Source: Trissonchulus latispiculum (Eukaryota > Nematoda > Enoplea > Enoplida > Ironidae). From it: a stretch of 64,000 nt of DNA. The stretch lies in assembly GCA_030248195.1 (NCBI GenBank), contig JASAND010019988.1, forward strand, positions 108,499-172,498, in the 5' to 3' direction. The position numbers were made by a program, and so were the translations under genes. Under the pieces are notes generated by a model. The model worked only from the letters and a program-made list of their open reading frames with translations, had not been told where the DNA came from and ran no database searches. Positions 32,653 to 43,843 of this stretch are shown piece after piece; the stretch's first letter is position 1, and every line of letters begins with the position of its first letter.

Positions 32653-34881
32653 CAGCAAATTTGGAAGGCGAAGTACGACTGGGATGAGCTACTTCCATCA
32701 CCCTACGAGAAGGAGTGGATGATCTGCGTCACGGACATCGAAGAGATTCCAAAGATGCGGTTTCAACGGCTGATTGATGTAACCGATATCGAAACCATAG
32801 AACTTCATTGTTTCTGCGACTCATCATCTAAGGCATATGCAGCCGTAGTCTATCTGGTATGTAGAAAATCAGAAGCTAGTCGATCATCACTTTTGTTTTG
32901 CAAAAGTAGACTTGCTCCAATTAAAGAAGTAACATTACCGAGGTTGGAACTGATGGCCATTTTTACTGGAGTAAGAGCAACAAGATTTGTAAAAGAAGAA
33001 CTTCGGCTTCGAATCAACAGAATTGTACTCTGGAGTGATTCAAAGTGTGCACTGCATTGGATAATGGGTAAACGAATGCAACCAGTGTTCGTAGAAAATC
33101 GCCTAAGTGAGATTCGCCAATTTCGAGAAGCGCAGTTTCGCTACGTACCTACTGACGAAAATCCTGCAGATATTCCTACGAGAGGGAAATCTGTTGCCGA
33201 CCTCGGTGATTCAACTTTGTGGTGGCATGGACCAGAGTGCCTGATTCAAAGCGAAGACGCCTGGCCAGATCAGGGAACACTAGAAGCAATAGAAGCAGAG
33301 CAGCAGGAACAAGTAAAGCGTCACAATGAAGAAAGTCTTCATGGTGGAGCGGGAAAGGAAGTAGCATGTGTAACTACAGATCAGTTTGACTGCTGTATTA
33401 GAATACAACATTTTTCAGAACTGAAGAAACTGCTCAGAACGACGGCTTGGGTTTTTCGGTTTATTTCCAAAATGAAGAAAGAAACCAATGACCGAGGTCC
33501 GCTGCACTACAAGGAAATTGTGCAAGCCAAACGGTTTTGGGAAAAAAGGACTCAACAAACTTCATATTCTACGACCATCGAGTGCTTGGAAAAGAAGACA
33601 CGTTCCAATGATCTGGTAAAGAAATTGAAGTTATTTTTGGATAACGACGGATTTCTGCGATGTGACAGTCGACTCTCCGAAGCCGTCCTCCCTTACGACG
33701 GAAAGTTTCCGAAGCTCTTGCCAAGGGAAAACAGATTCACAGAGCTAGTAGTGGATCACTATCACCGAGAATTAGGTCATGTTGGTGTAAATCACACTTT
33801 GTCACAGGTTAGAAGAGACTATTGGATTCCATGCGGACGAGCATTCGTAAAGCAAAGATTAAGCAAATGTTTAGTATGCTGACGATGGGAAGGCGGTTGC
33901 TACAAGCAACCCATAATGCCGCCTTTCCCGAAATTTCGAGTAGAAGAAAAGCCTGCGTTCACTGTAACTGGTCTTGATTACTTTGGCCCGTTGTATGTCT
34001 ACGGTCAATCCGGCACAACAGATAAGTTATGGATTTGCCTTTTTACCTGTGCTGTAACACGAGCAATTCATTTGGAACCAGTACCAGATCTGACTGCGGA
34101 TTCATTCCTAATGTGTCTTAAAAGATTCATTGCCAGACGGGGCACGCCTGCCAAAATAATTTCAGACAATGCTCCCAACTTCAAGCTTTGCCACAAAGGT
34201 TTGCAAACTGTTTGGCAATACTCTCAAGTTGATGAATCCATCCAGAGCTATATTGCTGATAAAGGATTGAATGCAAGTTTATTCCACAACATGCCCCTTG
34301 GATGGGTGGATTCTACGAGAGATTGATCAAAGGTGTTAAAAGAAGCCTACGAAAAACGATTGGGAAGAAATGCCTTACCTTTATTCAAGTTTGGACAGTA
34401 GTGACAGAGATTGAAGCCATCATGAATTCGCGTCCGCTGACACTGCTTGATAACAACAATCAGCAACGCAGTGTTGACGCCTTCCGATTTCCTGACCGCA
34501 ATTTCTCAGACAGGAATGCCAGAGCTGTCAGACATCGATGAAGAATACAATGAAAGGAAAACAACGGTAGATGCCTTAATATCAAAGTGGAAGACTGGCC
34601 AAAATCTGTTGAACAACTACTGGAATACCTGGCAAAGGGAATATCTTCTGAACTTAAGGGAACAGTTTAAAGAACACAACATCAGGGGTCAAGTGGATCT
34701 TTCTCCCATGCCAGGAGACGTCGTACTAATCAAGGAATCACTCCAGCCTCGCGGACAGTGGAAGGTCGGGCGCATTCAAAGTACAGTAACTAGCAGCGAT
34801 GGAAAAGTCCGTTCTGCTATCGTTTTACTGAAGAACGGTAAAAGCATACAACGTCCACTACCTCTCTCCTATATCCCCTAG
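32644..34881 (+). pseudogene. BEL/Pao RNase H and integrase (stops and frameshifts)
   Basis: The frame resumes with MQQIWKAKYDWDELLP and RNase H motifs HCFCDSSSKAYAAVVY, LPRLELMA and LWSDSKCALHWI. The integrase zinc region (HRELGHVGVNHTLSQVRRDYWI, CLVC) is followed by an in-frame TGA near 33,880. The catalytic core has D in GLDYFGPL, D in IISDNAPNFK and E in GGFYERLIKG, but a frameshift near 34,300-34,320 separates the last from the others. Another near 34,480-34,500 shifts to the C-terminal part (GDVVLIKE, RGQWKVGRI). The end is SYIP-stop at 34,881. Confidence 0.88.
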
Positions 34882-35234
34882 AGACTTCTTCACGAGACAT
34901 CCAAAGTGGAATGCCAAGGCCAGAAGCTAATTCGCCAGCAAAGAACTCAAAGGGCGACTCTAGCGAAGAAAATACTACAGCGTCATCAACCGGTGAAAGT
35001 AACTTTAAAAGAAAAAAGGGACAAAGGACTAGAAGGGAACCTGGTGACAGATCAAAGGCAAGTGAAAAGCAGAAAGACCCTGAACCTGCAACTAAAGAGC
35101 CTTCTCACACAGGAAAGACTGATGTGGTTGCTAAAGCCGAAGGTTGTAATCCCAGAAAAGATCAAGAGAAACGTCCGCCTAGAAAAGAGGCCGTTAAAGC
35201 AAAGAAGCAGATTCAGGACATTTGTCGCTGGGAA
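34882..35234 (+). other. BEL/Pao 3' untranslated tail
   Basis: The region between the integrase stop and the 3' LTR has two overlapping charged, lysine-rich open frames (about 110-120 codons) without domain signals. They may be leftover coding sequence or chance frames in purine-rich DNA. No envelope gene is visible. Confidence 0.5.
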
Positions 35235-35404
35235 TGTGAAGATAATTGATAATTTAGAAGAAAAGGAATAAAGTAAAAATACATTGAGATTTGGACCAAC
35301 AATGCAATTCATTATATAGTTTGCTTATATAGTTTTTTGATATAATCGCAATGAAGGACGGACGCGTTTTAAGTGATCAGAACATTGGTTAAGTTGATAT
35401 CAAA
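35235..35404 (+). repeat. 3' LTR of the BEL/Pao element
   Basis: It matches 28,619-28,790 from TGTGAAG to ATCAAA, and the target duplicate GAAAC follows at 35,405. Confidence 0.9.
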
Positions 35405-36102
35405 GAAACACTATTAACTATTAGTTCAATTGTGGTTCATCAGTATTGAATTTTATGCAACAGAAACTACTATTGAACTGTTGACTATTGAACTATTAGA
35501 CTATTAGACTACTATTAGACTACTATTAGACACTATTAGACTATTAGACACTATTAGACACTATTAGACTACTATTGTTTTATGCAACAGGCCCCAGATT
35601 CTAATACAGTAGGGTTATTCTTATTTCTGTAGCACTGTCAAAGTAAAATACTTTTTTCACTTCAGCAAAGATGAATTGGATTTCGTATCACTTTTGTTCC
35701 TAAAATTAGCTCCCAAGCTTGACTGATGCGCCCAAATAATGCAACAGTTTAGATTGCTGACAGTTGACAAATGCGAGAAGACTGCAAATCCGTCATTTAA
35801 ATAGCTGCTAACCCTAATTTGCATAAATTAACTTCCCTAAAAGTACTCTTTACTAACCCTGTGTTGAAGATAGGGCATGGTCGTGGTATAACAGAGAAAA
35901 TACACGCTTAAGCATAGCCAAACTTCATTTTATACCTTCTTGCTTGAGCAGGAATAAAAATCATATAAAGAATCTTTTCTATAATTTTGTCTAATGCCTG
36001 AAGTCTCAGATCCAATTAATTTTATGAAATACAAAAGTCCACCTGCAAACAAAGACAATTGTATTCTGCACATCGACTAAGCCCAGCTACCCAGTAAATA
36101 TT

Positions 36103-36972
36103 ATGTTGCTTTCGCATCAGATAATCGCAATAGTGTTTATCGGACTGGCTTTGCCATTGCAAGCGTCAGAAGTTAATGTAACTGGAAGATGCGCTCCTGA
36201 AATGGACACTGAAGGCATTTACTTAGTGCATGCCAGACGCATGGAAGCGAAGACAAATGTGAAGTCCTCTCAATGGTTCCAAATCTCTGTCTGCTGTGGT
36301 TCAATGTCACTGACGCTGTATAAAGTTTCTAACAGTTGGAACACCGTTCAGACTCTGTCGATGAATGCTACAGCTGACTACACTATCGTACCTGGAAAAT
36401 TCGAATTATCAAAAGAGATTGGATTAGAATTTAATCAACTACACCTGGGCTGTTTTGAGTCTTTGCTCGACGATGACAGCCTCTACAATAAGACTTGTTT
36501 CTTTTTCTACTTTTGTTCGGATGAAAGGTGTAGCAGCAGTCCTGCAGGTCCCTCCGAGGAAATTACAGTACACGAAAATAGTGTTACAGTCAGTTATCGC
36601 ATGGATCAATCATACTTCAACTATACACTCAAAACCTGTGTGAACTCTAATAGCAATGCTTCTGTGTGGGCGAATGAATCCTATCAAATTGGGACATACC
36701 CTTTTCAGAGACCGCGGAATTCAGTTAACCTATATAAAGAAATTCACTTCAATATGCCACAATGGTTTGCGGAGAAATACAACGTCAAGCACAACATGAA
36801 CGAAGTTGAAAGGTCGATCAAAATTGTCCCGGTTTACGATTACACTACCGAAATCACTACATCGCCTACAACCTTCAATAGTGGAGTCAATGCTGGTTTT
36901 GAGATCAAACTTTGGGCTATTGCACTTGCTGGTACCTACCTTCCGAAATTTAAACTAGCTGAAGGTTTGTAA
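36103..36972 (+). CDS. Secreted/surface glycoprotein paralogue B, unknown family
   Basis: This intact single-exon frame of 289 codons starts with a clear signal peptide (IIAIVFIGLALPLQAS). The ectodomain has a conserved cysteine framework (GRC, VCC, LGCF, CFFFYxC, RC, KTC), the motif CSSSPAGPSE, and six or more N-glycosylation sequons. A hydrophobic stretch near the end (IKLWAIALAGTYL) could be a GPI signal or weak anchor. The order and spacing match the frameshifted paralogue at 18,508-19,360, which lies 17 kb away on the opposite strand. It follows the BEL-bearing TIR element by about 500 bases but shares nothing with it. Function is unknown; cell-surface or secreted location is inferred from the signal peptide. 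Confidence 0.8.
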   Translation: MLLSHQIIAIVFIGLALPLQASEVNVTGRCAPEMDTEGIYLVHARRMEAKTNVKSSQWFQISVCCGSMSLTLYKVSNSWNTVQTLSMNATADYTIVPGKFELSKEIGLEFNQLHLGCFESLLDDDSLYNKTCFFFYFCSDERCSSSPAGPSEEITVHENSVTVSYRMDQSYFNYTLKTCVNSNSNASVWANESYQIGTYPFQRPRNSVNLYKEIHFNMPQWFAEKYNVKHNMNEVERSIKIVPVYDYTTEITTSPTTFNSGVNAGFEIKLWAIALAGTYLPKFKLAEGL

Positions 36973-38932
36973 ACATGAACATGTCAAAATACTAAGACGT
37001 AAATGTGCATATTAGTAAATACGGGAACTTAACCCTTTATGGGTTTCTATATCTCCTGATATATGGCACTTTAAAAGGCTGTACTACGCTCCGCCTGTTG
37101 TCACAACCAATCACCTTTTAGCAAACAATAAACAAGACTATGATTGGTTGAAATATGGCAGTCTACTAAGAAATGCACCAATCTTGATAAAATAGAGAGA
37201 GATTATCGACGAGCAGTCAGCAAGGTAGAAAACTGATAACTTGTAGCATGATAATAACAGCAAGAGAGAGGGATAAGCGGGCTAGAAAAATTCATGTGGG
37301 TACACCACTCATTGTTGTAGTTGTGCATGCTATATTGGTTTCACTCAGAAGAAATTTCTAAGTAAAATTTTAATTAATTCATTACTTCTTGTTTGAAATG
37401 GTTATTACAACTCACATAGAAGTAAAGCAATCATTCGCAACCTTAATTTGTGTTTAAATTCAGCTTTTCAGTTTTCAACCAGTCATTCTGTATGTAAATT
37501 TGGAGTCATAAGAGTCAATTTCGGAGGAACCACCCAATTTTGAAATACCCGGTTTGATGACCGAGCTACAGCTACTGAGCAGTTGGCTAAATCTAACCTG
37601 TGGCCAACTACCAGAGCCATCTCACTTCGGTCGACTGTTGGCTAGCAAGGCCAGCAGTGTATGATCGGATCCGGGCGGTGGCTGACTGTTGCTTGTTAAA
37701 ACACCTTGAACGATATATGCTAATTTAGAGTAACACGAAATAAGGCCCCTATCGTTCATGTTTTGTTGTATAATTTTAGAAATCGATTCAAGCACTTCTA
37801 TCGTAACAAATTTGCTGAGAAGAATGAATTGACTATAATCAATTTTTAAGAGAAACTCATTTTACTACACAAATATAACGAGCAGATGTAAATAAAAGCT
37901 AATTTAAATCAGTGTTCATGAAAGGAATTTTAACAGCGGAAGAGATCTCCTTTTATTTTATTTTGATTGATGAAATTTGCATAAAAAGCTTTGAGAATTC
38001 GTTGATTTTTACTTCACCGTCGGTTAAGTCGTCACATTTTAACGGTTATTACAGTGCGTGGCAACATGTAAAGTATAAGAGCAGTTACCACGCGCACAAC
38101 ACAAGCACATAAAAATCACTTATTTAACTGTAATTTAACTGGCAGTAGCCGTCTTACCAACTATTCTGGTCTCCCAGGCCGGTCGGCCACAGGCTGGCCG
38201 CCCGAAGGCCGTCTGCCTGCAGGCCGTTCAAACGCCGGCTGGTCAGATGTCAGCTGAAGTGATTAGCTCAATATAAAAGGTGTTTAATTATGTGTTTGAT
38301 GCCTGGAAAAGAGATCAGTAATTTCAAACAATTTCAACCAATCACAAATTTCGAATTGCCTTAATTTGTTTTATGCCAATTTTGTACAACCTTATCAACT
38401 TATTTTCGTGAAGTTTTGTGGTTTTCATCAGTATTTTCTTACTCAAGACACATTCCAAATCATTGTTTTCATCCAGAATATTTCCGTTGCAAATTGCATC
38501 ATTCCTGTATTCTTTTGCATAATATTAATTTTAAGTAAATTTTGTGTTATCTTAAGGTCAGCATATCTCAAGAGATATGGATTGTAACTTCACTCCTGCA
38601 GTGCCAAACTAAAATTAAACAACAAATTTATGAATAGAGTCCCAGAACTAGCACATTTATGAGCAAAATGATTTTTTTCCTCCGCGAAACCAAAATGTGA
38701 CCTTTAAAGGGTTAATTCATAGTACGACGAAGAGACAGCTGCATTGAACGTTAGATGCAGTTGCTAATGAGTACCTAATGTACGCTCAACTAGCATTGTG
38801 TAAAACCAAACGACTTCTTGCAACTTCTTGCAACTATAACCCTACAACGGTAAATTAAGGGATTAAGGGCTACGAATTTCACTAAAAGTTCGATGTTGGA
38901 AAAGCTAGCTAGTCTATTGCCACATAATAGTA
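36973..38932. other. Non-coding stretch, no gene seen
   Basis: Only short frames occur. A GC-rich GGCCG-repetitive patch (CCGGTCGGCCACAGGCTGGCCG and following) lies at 38,178-38,245. I see no other structure. Confidence 0.45.
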
Positions 38933-38935
38933 TTA

Positions 38936-41900
38936 AGCCGTGGTTACACTTGACAATCTTGTAACAACGCGTTGTCACAACGCGTTGCCACAACGTCCGT
39001 TGCTACCAGAGTTGGCAAATGGGACGAATTCTCTGATCCCATCCCATCCCATCCCACCAGATTTTCAAATTCGCCGTCCCATCCCATCCCATTTGTCCGA
39101 ACTTGCTTTTTCCAATCCCATATAATCCCACTTGCGGTTTTTGACCCTACAATCGCTGTAGCATTGAAATTTTAATATTGTCATAAGGTCTTACATAATG
39201 TGGTGGTATCCTTTTGTGAGGGGAATTTTGAAACGCAATAAACTTTGGCAATTTTGCGAGTTGGAAAAATCTGACACACCGTTTTAAAGCTTAAAATCAA
39301 TAAATACGAAAAGCAAAATTCGCAAAAAACCAGCAAACCTTTTTTACATACTAACTAAATATAGACCATCAAACTTTGAGTATCGATTTTTCAAAACTAT
39401 AGAATCGGACAAAATTTTTTTGTGTCCATGATATGAAGGACATATCGGTCGAGGGAAATTTTATGGATTTGGCTCAACATGTCTTTTTTCTTTTTCCTCC
39501 TGCCAAAGCTTACGCAAATCCATGGGGTAGTTTTTGAGAAATTGATGTTTAAAAAAATAATCGCAGTTTTGCCAAATACGTTTGTCGGCCAAATCTCTAG
39601 CTTAAAGCAACTAACTCCAGCTGGAACCTCCTGTAGCGCAGTGGTTTCTTACTGCGCTACAAGTGGAGGATCATCTCAAGTCTAGAGCTTGAACAAAAAA
39701 TAAGTTCTAGCACCCTATTTCAAACATCCCTCCTGGGCAATTTACCGAGATTGTCAGGGCAATTTACCGAGATTGTCAGGGCAATTTACCGAGATTGTCA
39801 AGGGGTGGCCGCCTGTCTGGTGGAGCTACCACAGCACCTCCATTACGGTGGACGTAATGGACGTACTGATAGCCTTGTAGAACACTTCGGGTAATTGCTG
39901 TGGCAATTATTCAGTGTCAGCATCCCCTTCCCTCAAAAAATGCATACGTTCTAAGCTGGCACTACCCCTAACCGGAGCACCGACTAGGGTGAGGTGGCTA
40001 TAAAAAAACCAGCTAATACGCTTTAATAAAATGTGCAATTAGATTCTATAAATTGAGTAGGAAACAAAGCGAAAGGACTAAATCGACTGAGTATAAATAA
40101 TTCAAAATTCTCCGTAAGATGTGGCTGTAATTTGGCAAAACTGATTTCCTCAAAAATGGTCGTTTTTTGCCCCCAAAATTGTTTTTGGCACTGATTTGAC
40201 CACACAAGTGATAGCTGCAAAGGTTGTGTAAAATTAAAATAAAATAAATAAAATAATATAAAATTTAAGCCTCATCTCCTTCGGTTGTTGAGAAAATTCA
40301 CCTTAGCCTTGCCCTGGCATTTTTTTAGGGTTTTGAAAGTGGGGGGGGCTCCCCCTAGGGAGGGGGAAGTGGGGGGGGGCTTCCGAAAAGTGGGGGGGGG
40401 GCGAGTCCAAGGTATAAAATACCAAAATTTTTAGCGAAAAATTAGCATTTTTTAGGTAAAAACACAAAAAAATCGCTATTTTTAAGCTTAAAATTAACTT
40501 ATAAGTCCATAAATTAGCTAAAAATTCAGAAAATTTTTGAAAATTTGACCTCAAAAACTTAATTTTTCGACACTTTTGGGCGACCCCCAAAAAAGTGGGG
40601 TGGGGCTTGCCGAAAAGTGGGGGGGATGAAAGTGGGGGGGCTCCGAAAAGTGGAGGGGGGAACCGAAAAGTGGGGGGGCGCCCCCCCCCCCCCCACTAAA
40701 AAAATGCCAGTTGCCTACGCCTCTGGTAATTGCGATATGCAATTATTCAGTGCCATACCGTGGACCCAGTGCAAAATTTGATATGGCATTACCCCTCATC
40801 ACGAAAGCAACTGGGGTGTGGCACTAAGGGAAAAATTCACCTCCAAGTAGAGGTGCGCTGTGTCGAAATAGGAAATCGAAAAAGTGTCGATTATAATTAT
40901 GCGCCAAAAAACTCGAAACTGATGTGCCAAATGGCAAGAAATACTGCCGCGTGAAAAAATTTTTATGTGAACTTTAATCTTCAAAACTTGCCGAAACCGC
41001 CATTTTCAGTCTGTCGGATCCTGTGTAGAGGCTGTCAAAAGTTGTTAGAAGTCGCAAGCCTTCACTAATCGAACTGAAATCTTTTCTGGGGGTGTTTTCG
41101 ACCTCGTTGAGTTCAAATATTTCAAAAAATGTTAATTTCAAAAAAATTGATTTTTTCGATTTCTGGGGTACCATTGCCCAAAAAACGCGTTTTTGGAAAT
41201 TTCTGAAGATTAAAGTTGACAAAAAGTTTTTCAGGCGGCAGAATTTCTTGCCATTTGGCACAAATGAGTATTCCTATAGGGCCTCCTTATATGCCAAATT
41301 ACAGCCTTATAGCTCTCACCAGTAATAAAATTTTCCTTTCGTTAGCCAAATATTTTAAATTTTTGCCGAAACTTCAACTTTGACGAGTAATTCCCTTGGA
41401 TGCAGATAAGATACAGACATCTAATATTTTTCTGCAGGTAGGGACATATGTGTCAAATCATATTGGAGAATGGCAGCTTTTAAACTTGGGCCTAGCAGTC
41501 AGTAGAAATTATTAATTAATTATGTTGGTAGTTGCGAAAAATGGGGGCTCGGGCACATAAACGCGACGACTGCACAAGCACATGGCCGGAACGCAGCTAA
41601 GATCTCAGTGTCAGTACCCGATATTTTTTTGACCACACCCATGCTCTATATCCTCGCCAAAAAGTAGGCCAATCCGACAAAGTCGGGGCAAACCTTTAGT
41701 AGCCCCCTCTTAACATAGCTCAAAGGTCGTAAAAGCTAAAATGTTCATTTCGGTGACCCTCTTCCATTTATATCAACCAATCACGTGTATCAATAACGAA
41801 CTGTGGCAAAAACCAAAGATTTTTTATTTTTTCACCTAAAAATTCGGGACTGGTCCCAGAATGTTAAAGAGCACCATATTTGGAAAGTTTCATCAACGTG

Positions 41901-42439
41901 AATCATAAAAATTGGAGCCTGTGAGGTTACATTTACAAAAAGCGATACCAGCACGTTAAAGATCAAAACGCCAATCATAAAACTGAACAGACATTTTTCT
42001 GCCAAATTTCCCGAAATATTGCACTTTTTCAAAATTTGGAAACGGTGTTTGAAGGCATTGTAAGGCAAAATGATCCCACAAAATCCCACTGATCCCACAT
42101 GGGATGAGTTTTCAATCCCATCCCATCCCATCCCATGGGATCCCATGGGATCCCATGGGATCCCATCCCAGATGCCAACACTGGTTGCTACAGAATTGTC
42201 ACGGCGTTGTTCGTGTAACCAGTGACACAACGTTGTGACAACTGCTGACAACGCGTTGGGACCATGCCCGATTTCGTTGTGACAACGTAATAGTAAACAT
42301 AGCGTTGGCTCAACAGCAAGTGTGCGTTGTCACGATATGTTGTCACATGTAACCACTAGTTGCCACGAGTGACAACTATGGGAGACAACTGCCGTTGTCA
42401 CAACGCGTTGTCACAAGATTGTCAAGTGTAACCACGGCT
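38936..42439. mobile_element. 3.5-kb non-autonomous TIR element with TTA target duplication
   Basis: AGCCGTGGTTACACTTGACA at the left and its exact complement at the right are flanked by direct TTA (38,933-38,935; 42,440-42,442), as for PIF/Harbinger-type insertions. Sub-terminal parts carry repeated CAACGCGTTGTCA words, then ATCCC pentamer runs near both ends (39,030-39,125 and 42,113-42,170). Internal sequence includes three 24-bp GGGCAATTTACCGAGATTGTCA units (39,735-39,799), a strong hairpin TGTAGCGCAGT/ACTGCGCTACA near 39,632-39,661 and a G-run block at 40,337-40,700. No transposase is visible. A diverged inverted relative lies at about 61,150-62,150. Confidence 0.75.
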
Positions 42440-42451
42440 TTAGGTACACCG

Positions 42452-43092
42452 GATTGCACCAATGAAGGTTAGCTCGGTGTTAAGCTAACCTCGAGGATAA
42501 CTCGGAGTTAACCTGATAATTCTCAGTTAATCCGTTGCACCAAATCAGGTTAAGTTAACCTCGAGGTTAACTCCGAACTAACTTAGTCTTCAGCGGCAGA
42601 AACTTACTCCTGAGTGCGATCAGGATTAACTGAGGACTAACTCTATTTTTAACATTTCAGCCTTAAGTTCTCGGAAAAATCCTTCACGGACTTTTCAAAC
42701 TCTTGTTTCTGCATGCTCCATTCTTTTTTACAAAAATATTTTGCACTTTAGTTCTAAAAGATCCTCACGAGATTCGATCCTATACTTCAGGAATGGCCTT
42801 GAGCTCAGAGTTAAGGAGAGCTAAGACTTAGCTCGGAGTTAACCTTGGGGTTAACTTAGTCGTCAGCTAACCTTGACAGACGATGATTGGATACATCGAC
42901 TAAGGAAAAGAATGTGATTGGTTTAAGATAACCCTGAGCTGAAGGTTAGGGTTTGTTATTCTTTATAAGACCAAGGCTGGTGCAACGGCCTAACTTTAAC
43001 TCTGAGTTTGAGCTCAGCTGTAGAATAGCTAACACCGAGTTAACTCGGTGTTAAGCTAGCACCGAGCTAAGTTAGTCCGATTTGGTGCAATC
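42452..43092. mobile_element. MITE with GATTGCACCAA ends and TTAACTCGG words
   Basis: GATTGCACCAA (42,452-42,462) faces TTGGTGCAATC (43,082-43,092). The interior is packed with inverted GGTTAACTC/GAGTTAACC and AGCTCGGTGTTAAGCTAAC words. A CCGTTGCACCAAATCAGG box at 42,531 suggests a nested or duplicated end. It adjoins the 3.5-kb element almost directly. Confidence 0.6.
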
Positions 43093-43843
43093 GGGCGGTA
43101 GTGTAAAATAGTTTAAAGTTTGAAAGAATTCCATGCAGCATAGCGTCCTGTGGAGCCATTAGAAGTTGGTGTTGTCGGTCCAAAGCTCGACATGGCACGT
43201 ACACAAACTTCGCCACTTCACTGATCGCTATGGGCAAGGTACGGTACCCAAATTTTCCAGAAACAGTTCTGACATATAGCGCTTTGATATCGTCAAAAAT
43301 AATCCTTAGATCAATGTATACTTCTCTGTGAGATACAATCAAAGTGCGAAAAATTGGATGTTGTAGGTCTATACGGGTGGAGGTTAACTAACGTCTAGCT
43401 GTGGTTTAGCTTATGTAAAAATGGCGTGATTTCGTTAATCCCTGCGTTCGCAGTGCTAGATTGTATTATCGATATTGTCGCTGTTATTTGGTGCCATTTC
43501 GAACATGTGAGCCAATTACTCCAATGTACTCTGGCAGAATCGTCTAAAAATTTGCGCATTAAAGGCCAGGGGGGGACCCAAAAATACCGAAAACAAGGCA
43601 CAAAAAGCGCCCCCGGTTAGAAAAACTATAGAGGATTCCGGCGGAAGGGGGGCCCCCACAAAAACCCAGACAAGAAGGCAACGAACGCAAAAAAAACCAA
43701 AGCCAAAAACACAAACAACGGACACGGCAAAAAAACCCCAAAACACCCCCCGGGGCAAACGGAAAAAAAAAATTTGACCCCATTTTACGACACGGCGAAA
43801 AATATAAATACTAAACAAAATTTCTCTTTTCTTTTTTGTGGTC
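43093..43843. other. Non-coding stretch left of the Polinton
   Basis: No supported gene is present. Bases 43,560-43,790 are strongly A/C-skewed on the plus strand (AAAAAACCAAAGCCAAAAAC), which creates long spurious minus-strand frames. Confidence 0.5.

Larger units (their letters stand above)
28619..35404 (+). mobile_element. BEL/Pao LTR retrotransposon, decayed, with a nested insertion
   Basis: Two 170-bp LTRs (28,619-28,790 and 35,235-35,404) begin TGTGAAGATAATTG and end TTGATATCAAA. They differ at only a few positions. The 5-bp direct repeat GAAAC flanks the element (28,614-28,618 and 35,405-35,409). A TGG-starting primer-binding sequence (TGGTGCCGAAACCCGG) directly follows the 5' LTR. 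The internal order is gag, aspartic protease, RT, RNase H, integrase, as in BEL/Pao elements. Frameshifts, stops and a 0.6-kb insertion show that it is dead, although the near-identical LTRs point to a fairly recent arrival. Confidence 0.92.
27223..35596. mobile_element. TIR element interrupted by a BEL/Pao retrotransposon
   Basis: TGGGGCCTGTTGCATAAAA at 27,223-27,241 faces its inverted counterpart ending at 35,596. Sub-terminal ACTATTGAACTATT-type words and a CTATTAGACACTATTAGACT array (35,490-35,575) lie inside the ends. Without the retrotransposon at 28,619-35,404 the element is about 1.6 kb and has no coding sequence, so it is a non-autonomous DNA element. A target duplication at its outer edges is not clear. 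Confidence 0.65.

Noticed and set aside
39735..39799. Three 24-bp direct repeats as a CRISPR-like array
   Set aside because: The units are contiguous without spacers, and the context is a eukaryotic transposable element.
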